DNA of 56,079 nt. It comes from Rhizobium sullae (GTDB lineage Bacteria > Pseudomonadota > Alphaproteobacteria > Rhizobiales > Rhizobiaceae). Below are positions 7,120 to 16,400 of this stretch, one piece after another (position 1 is the stretch's first letter; every line of letters starts with the position of its first letter). Below the pieces are notes generated by a model. That model did no database searches. It saw nothing but the letters and a program-made list of their open reading frames with translations, and had not been told where the DNA came from. The stretch is taken from assembly GCF_900169785.1 (NCBI RefSeq), contig NZ_FWER01000034.1, positions 1-56,079 on the forward strand, given 5' to 3'. The translations under genes and the position numbers were made by a program.

Positions 7120-9756
7120 ATGGTCGACAATCTCTCAAAATACCGCGCCAAGCGCGATTTCAAGAAGACGAGCGAGCCGAGCGGCGCGACCCACATCAAG
7201 CCGTCGAACCGCAGGCGGTTTGTGATCCAGAAGCACGACGCGACGCGGCTCCATTATGATCTGAGACTCGAGCTTGACGGGGTGTTCAAGTCCTGGGCGG
7301 TGACCAAGGGGCCGTCGCTTGATCCCCATGACAAGCGACTGGCCGTCGAGGTTGAAGACCACCCGCTCGACTACGGTGACTTCGAGGGCACGATCCCGAA
7401 GGGCCAGTACGGCGGTGGCACGGTCATGCTGTGGGATCGCGGCTATTGGGAACCGGAAGGCAGGAAGTCACCCGAAGAAGCCCTGAAGAAGGGCGATTTC
7501 AAGTTCACGCTAGAGGGAAAACGTCTACATGGCAGCTTCGTCCTGGTCAGGATGCGCAACGACCGCGATGGCGGCAAGCGGACCAACTGGCTGCTGATCA
7601 AGCACCATGATGATCATTCCGTCGAGGAGAACGGCGCGGCGATCCTGGAGGAGAATGCGACCTCGGTCGCGTCGGGCCGCAGCATGGAGCAAATCGCCAG
7701 CGGCAAGGGGCGGAAGCCAAGACCGTTTATGATGGGAAATGCGAATGTCGAGGCGGATGCCGTCTGGGACAGCAAGCATGGCCTGGCGGCCGACGAACGG
7801 AAGAAGAGGTCCCACAAGGACGTGGCGACCTCGACCGCGGCCGACCTGCCGGATTTCATCGCCCCGCAGCTATGCGCGACGTTGGATCGGCCGCCGGGTG
7901 GCGACGATTGGCTGCACGAGATCAAATTCGATGGCTACCGGATCCAGCTGCGCGTCGCCAACGGCACGGTGACCCTGAAGACACGCAAGGGCCTCGACTG
8001 GACAGGGAGATATCCCGAGATCGCCGATGCGGCTACCGAACTGCCGGATTGCATCATCGATGGCGAGATCTGCGCGCTCGACGAGAATGGCGCACCCGAT
8101 TTTGCGGCTCTCCAGGCGGCCCTGTCGGAGGGCAAGACGGGCGATCTGGTCTATTTCGCGTTCGACCTGCTGTTCGACGGCGGCGAGGACTTGCGGTCCT
8201 TGGCCTTGGTCGAGCGGAAGAAGCGGCTGCAAAATCTGCTCGCCGATGCGACTGATGATCCTCATCTCCGCTACGTCGACCATTTCGAATCTGGTGGTGA
8301 TGCGGTGCTGCGGTCTGCCTGCAAGCTGTCGCTCGAAGGCATCGTCTCCAAACAGATGGATGCGCCCTATCAGTCCGGCCGTACCGACACTTGGGCGAAA
8401 TCTAAATGCCGGGCGGGCCATGAGGTGGTGATCGGCGGTTACGCCAGGACCAACGGCAAGTTCCGCTCCCTGCTGGTCGGTGTTCACCGCGGCGATCACT
8501 TTGTCTGTGTCGGCCGTGTCGGAACCGGCTACGGCGCCAGGAAAGTCGAGATGCTCCTTCCGAAACTGAACGCGCTCGAGACGGCGAGATCGCCGTTCAC
8601 CGGTATCGGTGCTCCCAAGAAGCAGGCTGAAGTTGTTTGGGTGAAGCCCGAGCTCGTCGCCGACATCGAATTCGAAGGGTGGACGGCAGACGGCATCGTG
8701 CGCCAGGCAGCCTTTAAGGGACTGCGGGAAGACAAGCCGGCGAAAGAGGTTGAGGCCGAGAAGCCAGCATCGCCCGCCAGGACTGATGCCGCTGAACCTG
8801 CTCCGACTGACAAGTCAAAACCCGCACGGCGCAAAGGCGCCAAGGCCGAGGTCATGGGCGTCTTCATCTCCAATCCCGACAAGCCGCTCTGGCCGGACGC
8901 GGGTGATGGCGAGCCGGTCACCAAGGAAGATCTCGCCCGCTACCATGAGACTGTTGGCGCTTGGCTGATCGAACACATCAAGGGTCGGCCTTGTTCGATC
9001 ATTCGGGCGCCGGATGGCATCGGCGGAGAACAGTTCTTCCAGCGCCATGCGATGCCCGGCACCTCGAACCTTCTCGAACTGGTGAAGGTCTTCGGCGACA
9101 AGAAGCCGTACCTGCAGGTCGATCGGTTGGAGGGGCTTGCGGCAATCGCCCAGATCGGCGGCGTCGAGCTGCATCCGTGGAACTGCGAACCCGGCCAGCC
9201 GGAAGTGCCTGGTCGGCTGGTGTTCGATCTCGATCCCGGCCCGGACGTGCCGTTTTCGAACGTCGTCGCTGCCGCGCGCGAGATGCGCGACCGGCTCGAC
9301 GAGCTCGGCCTTGTCAGTTTCTGCAAGACCACGGGCGGCAAGGGGCTGCATGTCGTCACGCCGCTTGCCGTCAACAAGCGCAAGCCTCTCACATGGGCAG
9401 AGGCGAAGGGTTTCGCCCACGACGTCTGTCAGCAGATGGCACGCGACAATCCCGACCTCTATCTCATCAAGATGACCAAGAGCCTGAGGGGCGGCAGGAT
9501 CTTCCTTGATTATCTCCGCAACGATCGCATGGCCACCGCCGTCGCGCCGCTGTCGCCGCGCGCGCGGCCCGGCGCCACCGTGTCGATGCCGCTCACCTGG
9601 ACGCAGGTGAAATCCGATCTCGATCCGAGGCGGTTTACCGTGCGTACCGTGTCAGCACTGATTGCCAAGAGTTCGGCCTGGCAGGACTATTGTGATGGCG
9701 AACGTCCGCTCGAGCAGGCGATCAAGCGCCTCGGGAAATCAAGGCGGGCAGCCTGA
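7120..9756 (+). CDS. ligD: DNA ligase D (phosphoesterase-ligase-polymerase)
   Basis: 878 aa, normal length for a three-domain LigD. Domain order: 3'-phosphoesterase at about residues 30-170 (HDATRLHYDLRLE, GTIPKGQYGGGTV), ATP-dependent ligase at about 240-545 (adenylation Lys in EIKFDGYR near residue 269; DGEICALD; EGIVSK; CKAGH-type C-terminal motif), and archaeo-eukaryotic-primase-type polymerase at about 590-870 (metal-binding DLDPG near 703; KTTGGKGLHV). It performs end processing, gap filling and sealing in bacterial non-homologous end joining with Ku. No Ku gene is in this window. It forms an operon with the gene at 6809. Confidence 0.96.
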   Translation: MVDNLSKYRAKRDFKKTSEPSGATHIKPSNRRRFVIQKHDATRLHYDLRLELDGVFKSWAVTKGPSLDPHDKRLAVEVEDHPLDYGDFEGTIPKGQYGGGTVMLWDRGYWEPEGRKSPEEALKKGDFKFTLEGKRLHGSFVLVRMRNDRDGGKRTNWLLIKHHDDHSVEENGAAILEENATSVASGRSMEQIASGKGRKPRPFMMGNANVEADAVWDSKHGLAADERKKRSHKDVATSTAADLPDFIAPQLCATLDRPPGGDDWLHEIKFDGYRIQLRVANGTVTLKTRKGLDWTGRYPEIADAATELPDCIIDGEICALDENGAPDFAALQAALSEGKTGDLVYFAFDLLFDGGEDLRSLALVERKKRLQNLLADATDDPHLRYVDHFESGGDAVLRSACKLSLEGIVSKQMDAPYQSGRTDTWAKSKCRAGHEVVIGGYARTNGKFRSLLVGVHRGDHFVCVGRVGTGYGARKVEMLLPKLNALETARSPFTGIGAPKKQAEVVWVKPELVADIEFEGWTADGIVRQAAFKGLREDKPAKEVEAEKPASPARTDAAEPAPTDKSKPARRKGAKAEVMGVFISNPDKPLWPDAGDGEPVTKEDLARYHETVGAWLIEHIKGRPCSIIRAPDGIGGEQFFQRHAMPGTSNLLELVKVFGDKKPYLQVDRLEGLAAIAQIGGVELHPWNCEPGQPEVPGRLVFDLDPGPDVPFSNVVAAAREMRDRLDELGLVSFCKTTGGKGLHVVTPLAVNKRKPLTWAEAKGFAHDVCQQMARDNPDLYLIKMTKSLRGGRIFLDYLRNDRMATAVAPLSPRARPGATVSMPLTWTQVKSDLDPRRFTVRTVSALIAKSSAWQDYCDGERPLEQAIKRLGKSRRAA

Positions 9757-9787
9757 TCTCTGAAGCATGGCTGCCAGGCGATGTGAC

Positions 9788-10457
9788 ATGGACATGGAAC
9801 CGAAGGACACATCCGACCCACGCCCGCGTGAGGGTGCAACGACCGACCTGTCGCACGACCGGATGACGGTGCAACGGTTTCGGGAGGCGTTTCCGTGCGC
9901 CCGGTGGAGCGACCGCCTGAACGCCTGGTTCGTACCGGGCCGCACTGCTCAAAAGCGCATCGGCCGCTGGCTGGCCGAGATGGAGGCGGAGGCCGACACC
10001 TTCGCCGACGAGAAGGGTAGGGACGCCTTCGCCTTCGAGCCGATCGAAAGCCGCTACCTTGAGGCGGCACCGGCAACCCTCCAAATCCGGACGCCCTATT
10101 CACGGACCGTGATCAACGATTCCGCATGCACGCTGGGACGCCGATCGCCGCCTCTGGACCGTGCCCTACCGCTCATTTGAGGAACTCCGGCGACGCTGGC
10201 CGGCGATCGAGGCGGCTGCCGAACGGAGCGAGCCGGAGGCCCGCCGCGCAAAGCGCGAGGCGATCAAGGGCACTGAGGAAGACCAGGCGATCAGCGCGAG
10301 GACAAGGGAGCGTCGGCGGAAGCGCTATCCAGTTCCCGTCGATGACGCCCCGCCCTTGGATCGCGCGGTCGGCACGCATGTCGGCGTCGTCTTCTTTATC
10401 GGCACCGACGGAGAACTGGCCGACCCCACCACGGTCACTGCCAGAAAGTTGGTATAA
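9788..10457 (+). pseudogene. Ligase-linked HARP-like protein, frameshifted
   Basis: The first frame carries RFREAFPCARWSDRLNAWFV and then RTPYSRTVIND; near 10120-10130 one base appears missing, and the sequence continues in another frame as ARWDADRRLWTVPYRSFEEL and on to a C-terminus with HVGVVFFIGTDGE. Together they would make about 222 aa. The two repeats of the form P.ARWD..L..W.VP recall the HARP domain of annealing helicases such as SMARCAL1 (inference from pattern only). Its place just behind ligD suggests a repair role. It is a pseudogene unless the frameshift is a sequence error. Confidence 0.5.
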
Positions 10458-10546
10458 ATAATTGTGCTGTCATCTTACGCGAGATCAACGAGCTGGTCCG
10501 GACTCGCCTAGTACGCAGACTGAGAAGACCCTGGCGCTGTGGCGTT

Positions 10547-11050
10547 TCATGTAAGGGCGGTGATGGCTGGACGGGTTTGCCGATCGTAAAGCGCCAATTC
10601 CTCGGCGGTTGGCCGCTCGAACAGCTTCGACCACCTAAGCAGGTCCGCCTGCGAGATGTCGAACGTGCCGACTGGAAGCTCGGCGTTTCGCCGGGAGACT
10701 CGGTCCCAAAGCTCATCAAAGGGAACGTCGAGGAAGCAGAGGACGACGCGGGCACCAGCTGCTCGAGCTTCCTCCCGGCAGGTGTCGCGTTCTGCCCGTG
10801 ACCACACTCCCCAATCCACGACAACATTACACTGAAGCCTGATGGCACGCAGAGCGATCTGCCATTGTAGGCCCTCGACTCTACCTCGGCACGGACCAGT
10901 TTCGGCTTCTGGAGTAGAGATGCCGGGGTAAAGCTTGTGCATCCAGTCGTCTCCAGTCAGACGGAGGGCAGATGCTTCATGTTCGATTATCGTGGCGAGC
11001 GACGTCTTCCCCGAACCGGGAAGACCGCAAGTGAGGTAGAGCGTGGGCAT
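10547..11050 (-). CDS. P-loop kinase-like ATPase
   Basis: 167 aa. A Walker A motif GLPGSGKT lies at residues 9-16, followed by LRLTGDDW, NVVVDWGVWSR (Walker B-like with the partner Trp/Arg), and a LID-like region RNAELPVGTFDIS. This is the layout of small bacterial kinases of the zeta-toxin/chloramphenicol phosphotransferase/T4 polynucleotide-kinase group. The substrate is unknown. It is convergent with the frameshifted HARP-like gene. There is no toxin-antitoxin partner next to it. Confidence 0.8.
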   Translation of the reverse strand: MPTLYLTCGLPGSGKTSLATIIEHEASALRLTGDDWMHKLYPGISTPEAETGPCRGRVEGLQWQIALRAIRLQCNVVVDWGVWSRAERDTCREEARAAGARVVLCFLDVPFDELWDRVSRRNAELPVGTFDISQADLLRWSKLFERPTAEELALYDRQTRPAITALT

Positions 11051-11292
11051 TGGAAAATCTCTGATTTTGGCTTGGCAATTGAAAGTGGCCCCGCGGTGTC
11101 GTGCAGGACTGCGCTTCGCTCAATGCCGCAAGGCGCGGCCAATCAGAGGTGTGTTGCCATAGTCTATCTTGTAGGCCCGCTCTGCTCGGGGGTCAAGACG
11201 AAGCGCAAGGGTGAGCTCACTCGCTCATTGATCTGATGTGCTGGTCACCCCCTCTTGTGACTTTCGACAACTGCACTTTGGCAGACTATCTG

Positions 11293-11796
11293 GTTCCATT
11301 CGAAATTCGTGTCGTGCCCCCGCAGAGGCGCTTCAAGGCGGCCGCAAGCCATTCGCGGTAAGCTTCGGGGCCGTCTCCCTGTTGGACCGGTCCAAAGCAG
11401 AAAGAGGTCCGGGCTGCCGAGCGACCAGACGTGGCTTGTCGCCGTTTCCCGGTCGAGCCCTTCGCGCAGGCCACCGATCTCGGCCAGCCCGGCGACGAAC
11501 CGCGCCAGATTCCTGCGGCGGGCCGCATGAAGCTCCACATAGAGGTCGCGCATTTCCGCCTCGGTTTCCGCAGCCGTCCGCACGACCGCCAGCATGGTTG
11601 CTGCGCGGCCGAGAAGGGTTGAGACGTCTTGAGAGGAGGCGTCGATCATACGCTCGGGATCCGTCTGGGCGCGCACCGCGCGCCTTTCGGCCTGCTCCAT
11701 AAACCGCGTTGCCGGATCGGCCCCCACATGACGGCGACAACCAGCGCATGCACGATGGCGCGCTTGTCGCCAAGCGGGCATAGACTGTCTCGGCTA
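11293..11796 (-). pseudogene. TetR-family regulator remnant
   Basis: The main frame has a helical C-terminal ligand-binding-type domain (TLLGRAATMLAVVRTAAETE, EMRDLYVELHAARRRNLARF). Its upstream part AETVYAR is in another frame, so at least one base is lost near 11775. The N-terminal helix-turn-helix is truncated exactly where an epoxide-hydrolase fragment begins at 11797. TetR regulators are often found beside such hydrolases. Confidence 0.6.
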
Positions 11797-11950
11797 TGAT
11801 TTGGGCGGATTTGCCTGGGCGTGCAATCGACGAGGTCTTTGGTCTCGATGCGCTCGTCACCAATCTCATGCTCACAGTCATGACCGACAGCTTCGGATCG
11901 CCGGCGTGGAGTCAGAGGGTGCGAAGCGTCTTCCGCAGGGACGTCGGGTA
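11797..11950 (+). pseudogene. Internal fragment of epoxide hydrolase gene
   Basis: About 150 bases nearly identical to 21777-21945 inside the intact epoxide hydrolase (both encode GRAIDEVFGLD, LVTNLMLTVMTDSFGS). A short deletion removes the WMYAGAE part. There is no start, stop or catalytic residue, so it is a recombination scrap. Confidence 0.8.
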
Positions 11951-12076
11951 TGCTCGTGTGCGGTGGTTGACCCAGCGAACCCGGCGGTGTAGCGCCAGGA
12001 GCAACGAAAAGAGCTCGACGACGGACAAATTAGCGTTCCTCGCAACGTGACGCGAGACCGGCGCTCATCGGCGCCG

Positions 12077-13978
12077 CTAGATAGTTGTCTGCAGCCCGAG
12101 TTCGACAACTCGCCCCGACGGCAGCCCAAAATAGTCTGTCGCATTGCTGGCATTCTGCGCAAGCGAGATGAACAACCGGTCCTGCCAGAACGGCATGCCA
12201 CCTTTCTTCGACGGCAAGATCGTTCGGCGAGACAGGAAGAAGGAAGTCGACATGATGTCGAACTTCAGGCCAAGCTTGCGGGCGAGGACGAGCGCACGAG
12301 GGATGTTGGGCGTCTCCATGTAGCCGAAAGTGATTACCAGCCGGCTGAAGCGGGGGTTGAAGCTTTCAAGGAAGATTTTCTCATCGTCCGGGACGAATGG
12401 CGTCGTCGAAGTCACGACGCTGAGAATGATGTTCTGCTCATGGAGCACTTTGTAATGCTTGAGGCTATGGAGAAGTGCCGTTGGCGCGCCTTCGATGTCG
12501 CTGGTCAGGAAGACTGCCGTACCAGGCACTGTGGGGGGCTTCTTCCGGGCCAGATTGTCGATGATCGCCGCGAGTGGGATTTCGTCGGCCTTGGTGCGGG
12601 CGGCAAGCAGCCGACGCCCCGCCGTCCATGTCTGCATGATGAGAGCCATCGTCGACGCCACCGCAACGGGAACCCAGCCGCCATCTGCGAACTTCGCAAC
12701 GTTGGCGACCAGAAATCCGGCGTCGATCAGTGACATCGGCACAATGACTGCAAGAGCCGTCGCCAGTTTCCAGTTCCAGATACGCCGGATCACGATGAAC
12801 AGGAGGATCGAAGTGATGAACATTTCGCCCGTCACAGCGATACCATAGGCAGCGGAAAGGCCACTTGAGTTTCGGAAGAAGAGCACCAGAGCAGTCACGA
12901 ATATGAACAGCAAGTTGTTCACCTGTGGCATGAAGATCTGCCCGGATTGCGTTTCGGAGGTATGAAGGATCTGCAGGCGCGGAAGCAGGTTGAGGTGCAT
13001 CGCCTGACGGACGAGGGAATAGGCGCCGGAGATCACGGCCTGGCTAGCGATGACCGTTGCCGCGGTCGCCAGACAGACCATTGGAATCCTCGCCCATTCT
13101 GGATGCATGCTAAAAAAAGGATGCTCGGCCATCTGCGGGTTCGCGAGCACGAATGCTCCCTGCCCGAAGTAATTCAGAAGCAGACTTGGGAAGACGAGCG
13201 AAAACCACGCCGTGACAATCGGGCGGCGCCCGAAATGGCCAAGGTCGACGTAGAGGGCTTCGGCCCCGGTCACAGCAAGGAAGACCGCCCCGAGTACCGC
13301 GATGGCCGAGCCGATGTTGCTTGCGATATACCGGAGCGCGTGGACCGGGTTGACTGCGCCTAACACCGACGGATCGTCAAAGATGTGGATCGCTCCGCTG
13401 AGGCCCAGGACGACGAACCACAGAGCGGTTACGGGACCAAACACCGACGCCACGCCGCTCGTCCCGAACCGTTGGACGAAAAACAGGACCGCGATGATCG
13501 TGAGAGTGACGGGCACGACCCAGTTAGACAACGCCGGTGCCACCACCTCGATGCCCTCGACTGCAGACAGGACGGAGATGGCAGGCGTGATGATCGCATC
13601 GCCGAGGAACAGCGAGGCGCCGATAACGCCCACGACAAGGACCCACTTGGGCCGGCCGCCCAGACCTTCGCGAGCGAGAGTCATGAGAGACAGCGTGCCG
13701 CCTTCGCCCCGGTTGTCCGCCTTCAGCACGAACGTTACGTACTTCAAGGTGACGACGATCGTGAGTGCCCAAACGATCAGCGACAGGATTCCAAGAACGT
13801 TGGCATGATGGGCTCCTGATCCGCCGGTGGCGTGGAGGGCTTCCCTGAACGCGTAGAGCGGGCTTGTCCCGATGTCGCCATAGACGACGCCCAGGGCAGC
13901 GAGCACGAGCGAGGGCAGTCCTCCCCGGGTCTGTTGTTCCAGTTCCGGATCTGCTAATCGCAGCTTGGTTTCGGTCAA
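12077..13978 (-). CDS. kup: Low-affinity potassium transporter Kup
   Basis: From a TTG start at 13978 the product is 633 aa, the usual Kup length; AGGACA precedes it. Family landmarks are LALGVVYGDIGTSPLYAF near the N-terminus, about 12 membrane spans, and a soluble C-terminal domain (TAVFLTSDIEGAPTALLHSL, FMETPN-type segment) ending YFGLPSGRVVELGLQTTI. The frame stays open further upstream to 14257, but that part overlaps the neighbouring gene out of frame and is not Kup-like. It takes up K+ by proton symport at the inner membrane (family knowledge), useful in osmotic or acid stress. Confidence 0.93.
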   Translation of the reverse strand: MTETKLRLADPELEQQTRGGLPSLVLAALGVVYGDIGTSPLYAFREALHATGGSGAHHANVLGILSLIVWALTIVVTLKYVTFVLKADNRGEGGTLSLMTLAREGLGGRPKWVLVVGVIGASLFLGDAIITPAISVLSAVEGIEVVAPALSNWVVPVTLTIIAVLFFVQRFGTSGVASVFGPVTALWFVVLGLSGAIHIFDDPSVLGAVNPVHALRYIASNIGSAIAVLGAVFLAVTGAEALYVDLGHFGRRPIVTAWFSLVFPSLLLNYFGQGAFVLANPQMAEHPFFSMHPEWARIPMVCLATAATVIASQAVISGAYSLVRQAMHLNLLPRLQILHTSETQSGQIFMPQVNNLLFIFVTALVLFFRNSSGLSAAYGIAVTGEMFITSILLFIVIRRIWNWKLATALAVIVPMSLIDAGFLVANVAKFADGGWVPVAVASTMALIMQTWTAGRRLLAARTKADEIPLAAIIDNLARKKPPTVPGTAVFLTSDIEGAPTALLHSLKHYKVLHEQNIILSVVTSTTPFVPDDEKIFLESFNPRFSRLVITFGYMETPNIPRALVLARKLGLKFDIMSTSFFLSRRTILPSKKGGMPFWQDRLFISLAQNASNATDYFGLPSGRVVELGLQTTI

Positions 13979-14070
13979 ATGGCGTGTCCTGTTGGGCGGG
14001 CGGTGATCGCTCGAAGTTGCCACCGGCTTTGTCTGATGGCAACGCGAAAACGGACATGCAATGACTGCAT

Positions 14071-14448
14071 TCACGTTTCGCAAAGGGCAGGCGCCGACAG
14101 CCGTTGGCTTGTTGAGAAAGCTGCCCCATCGTCGTTTCGCCGCACCAATGAGATCAAGGAGTCTGCGGTTTTGTATCTCTTCAAGAGCAAGGGGAGGAAT
14201 TCTCGTCCGGGACCGAGCCTCGAGCCTATCCGCTTGTACTGCTCGATCCGCATACAACTGCCAAGAGCCTCCGCGAGCCCTTCAGGCGAGTGGTCGCCTG
14301 AGATCACCAGACCCACGGCTGTCGTCATGGCTACGCGGCCGCGGCCGCTCTCTATCAGGACACGATGATCTTCGCACCACTGGCGAACCACTGTTGTGAC
14401 CAGCTCGATTTCATTTTCATTGAGCGGAAGAAGGTCTAAAAGAGACAT
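14071..14448 (-). CDS. Conserved hypothetical protein upstream of kup
   Basis: 125 aa. GGAGGGGC stands 6-7 bases before the ATG. The N-terminal half has NENEIELVTTVVRQWCEDH and AMTTAVGLVISGDHSPEGLA, and then MRIEQYKRIGS. It is soluble and mostly helical, with no family recognised. A related but broken stretch (ARGRSMRIEQFKRP) can be read on the plus strand near 6510-6550. It ends 92 bases before kup in the same direction, so cotranscription is possible. Confidence 0.6.
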   Translation of the reverse strand: MSLLDLLPLNENEIELVTTVVRQWCEDHRVLIESGRGRVAMTTAVGLVISGDHSPEGLAEALGSCMRIEQYKRIGSRLGPGREFLPLLLKRYKTADSLISLVRRNDDGAAFSTSQRLSAPALCET

Positions 14449-14933
14449 CTATAGCCCCTCCAATAATGGCAAGAGCGCAACGAGTCTCTCAACCGGTCTC
14501 AGCCGTTAAACGCGGGGCCGGCAAGGCAGCATACGCCCGCCATGTCGTGATGCAATACGTACATAGCGCACCGGAACCTTTTGATGCGCTTTGCATTTAT
14601 CATCTGTCGCGCGACAAGCTCGCCCGTTAATCGCAGCTGGCGTCCGCCCCCGCTCGCCCAGCGAAGTCGCGTGATGCCTGTGCTGTAGGATCCAAATCAA
14701 CTACAGCCAGGATGCGGCAGGGCTCGTTTCAAACCCCTCTACGGCGAGCCCGGTCGCTGTCCCACACCGGACAATTCGTCACCTCCCCGGGCGCCTTGGC
14801 GTAACCGGTCCCCTGGCCGCCCGTTGTCTCATCAGGCATTATCTGTGATCGGCTGTCCATGGCGCAATTCCGGTTGCCGGCACAAATGGATTCAGGCGCG
14901 TGTCAATGAAGATTCTGCACAGATGGCACCGGC

Positions 14934-14958
14934 GGAACATTTCATGAGACGGTCCGTT
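14934..14958 (+). promoter_or_regulatory. EcfG-type promoter (exact)
   Basis: GGAAC at 14934-14938, 16 bases, CGTT at 14955-14958; the DUF892 gene starts at 14991. Confidence 0.75.
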
Positions 14959-14990
14959 AGCGTTAGCGCCGCACAACGATGGAGGATCTC

Positions 14991-15496
14991 ATGTCTACTG
15001 CACAAGACAATCTCGTCGCTTGGCTCCGTGACGCTCACGCCATGGAAGAGCAGGCCGAAACGATGCTGAAGGCACAATACGAGCGGATCAAAAACTATCC
15101 GGATCTGAAGGCACGCATCGGTCAGCATCTCGAAGAAACCAGCAGCAGGCAAAATCGCTGGAGACTTGCCTGAACCGCATAGGTGGCGGGTCCTCGACCA
15201 TCAAGGATATGGCCGGAAAGATAACCGCCTTCGGGCAGGGCGTCAGCGGCCTGCTTGTGAGCGATGAGATCGTCAAAGGCTCGCTGGCAAGCTACACATT
15301 CGAGCATTTTGAGATTGCGAGCTACAGGATTCTCATTGCGGCCGCAGAGTTTGCCGGCGACCGGCAAACGCAGGCGGTCTGCGAAGGCATCCTCAAAGAA
15401 GAAATCGCCATGGCAAAGTGGCTGGAGGACAATCTTTCCGGTGTAACCGAGGCTTTTCTTACGCGCGCCGAAGCCGACATTGCGGCAAAGCGATAG
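14991..15496 (+). pseudogene. DUF892 (YciE/YciF) ferritin-like protein, frameshifted
   Basis: ATG at 14991 after GGAGG. The first 49 codons (MSTAQDNLVAWLRDAHAMEE) run to GQHLEET. One base is then missing near 15138, and the remaining four-helix sequence (SLETCLNRIGG, SYTFEHFEIASYRILIAA) continues in another frame to 15496. The joined protein of about 168 aa would be a normal DUF892 member. These are dimeric ferritin-like proteins induced by stress. An intact relative is at 31790. It may be a real pseudogene or a base-call error. Confidence 0.75.
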
Positions 15497-15541
15497 GTAG
15501 CTCGCTGGCGCTGGCGACGGCAGTCTACCAAGGAGGAATCG

Positions 15542-15802
15542 ATGGTTACCGAAAATAAAAGGAACGAAGATCCGGTCGAAGGCTCCGCGGAGATGATTGA
15601 ACGGGAGCTGGAGCGGCGCAACGACACTGGGACTGAGTCTCCGGACAGAAGCTCCGGCGATAGGGAAGACCGCATTCGCAGACGCGCCTACGAAAAGTGG
15701 GAGCGCGAGGGCCGGCCCGACGGGGAGCATGAGCGGCACTGGCAGCAGGCGGAAAAGGAGATTGAAGGAGAGGACGGGATCGGTCACGGCGGCGAGCGTT
15801 AA
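15542..15802 (+). CDS. DUF2934 family small protein
   Basis: 86 aa, highly charged. AAGGAGG precedes the ATG. The DUF2934 signature is plain: EDRIRRRAYEKWEREGRPDG, then HERHWQQAEKEI. The N-terminal part (ENKRNEDPVEGSAEMIEREL) is acidic and probably disordered. Function is unknown. DUF2934 proteins recur in stress clusters of Rhizobiales. It lies 45 bases after the DUF892 gene and probably shares its promoter. Confidence 0.8.
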   Translation: MVTENKRNEDPVEGSAEMIERELERRNDTGTESPDRSSGDREDRIRRRAYEKWEREGRPDGEHERHWQQAEKEIEGEDGIGHGGER

Positions 15803-16068
15803 CCTGCCGCGGTAATCAGCCGCTGATCGGCGCACGGTGATGATAGGCCGCACCGCGCGCTGGGAATATTCCTAGATTGTCGTAGATTTTGAGAATCATT
15901 TATCTGTTAGGAAACATCGATGGCCATTACTATTGGAAAAGACGACCGAAAGTGGCTGGTCCGGTCTCACGGCACCTACGGAAGTTATCGGGCAGGAGTC
16001 CTATTTTTAGAATTCCTCTAATATTCATCCCTTGGCGCCGCAGATGCTTTAATAACAGGAGACTCGGA

Positions 16069-16218
16069 GTGAACAACCGGCGCGCAATCGCGCGATTGGG
16101 AACCCAGAATCTTTGCTGTCAGTGGCTGGTATGGATGCTGGTGGTCGCCTTGTTCCTTCCGGCCATCGCTATGCGAGCTGGGTTGGGCCAGAGTCGCAGT
16201 ATTGCCGATCCAACCTGA
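16069..16218 (+). CDS. Putative small membrane protein (49 aa)
   Basis: GTG start preceded by CAGGAGA at proper spacing. One hydrophobic span (WLVWMLVVALFLPAIAM) follows a basic N-terminus with two Cys. No family recognised. The stretch 15803-16068 ahead of it holds a 33-codon frame at 15919 but nothing I can support. Confidence 0.4.
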   Translation: MNNRRAIARLGTQNLCCQWLVWMLVVALFLPAIAMRAGLGQSRSIADPT

Positions 16219-16400
16219 GGGCGTCGGCGGTTAGTTCGCTTTGCAGGGCCTGTCGCTACATCACATCAGGCGTTCAGGCAGCGGTTCATCGTCATCTAGG
16301 GCGTTTAATCTCTCCTGTTCCGTAGCGCGCTCTTCATCGCTCTGCCTGTTCCAGCATAATCAAGCGTCTGATCCATCGCGGGTCCCACCTCAGAGGGCGG

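Noticed and set aside
7614..9420. Several long antisense frames inside ligD
   Set aside because: They mirror the GC-rich codon use of ligD and carry no start signals or domains.
12077..14257. A 726-codon frame as the full Kup protein
   Set aside because: The first 93 codons run through the neighbouring gene at 14071 in another frame and are not Kup-like; the TTG at 13978 gives the normal 633 aa.
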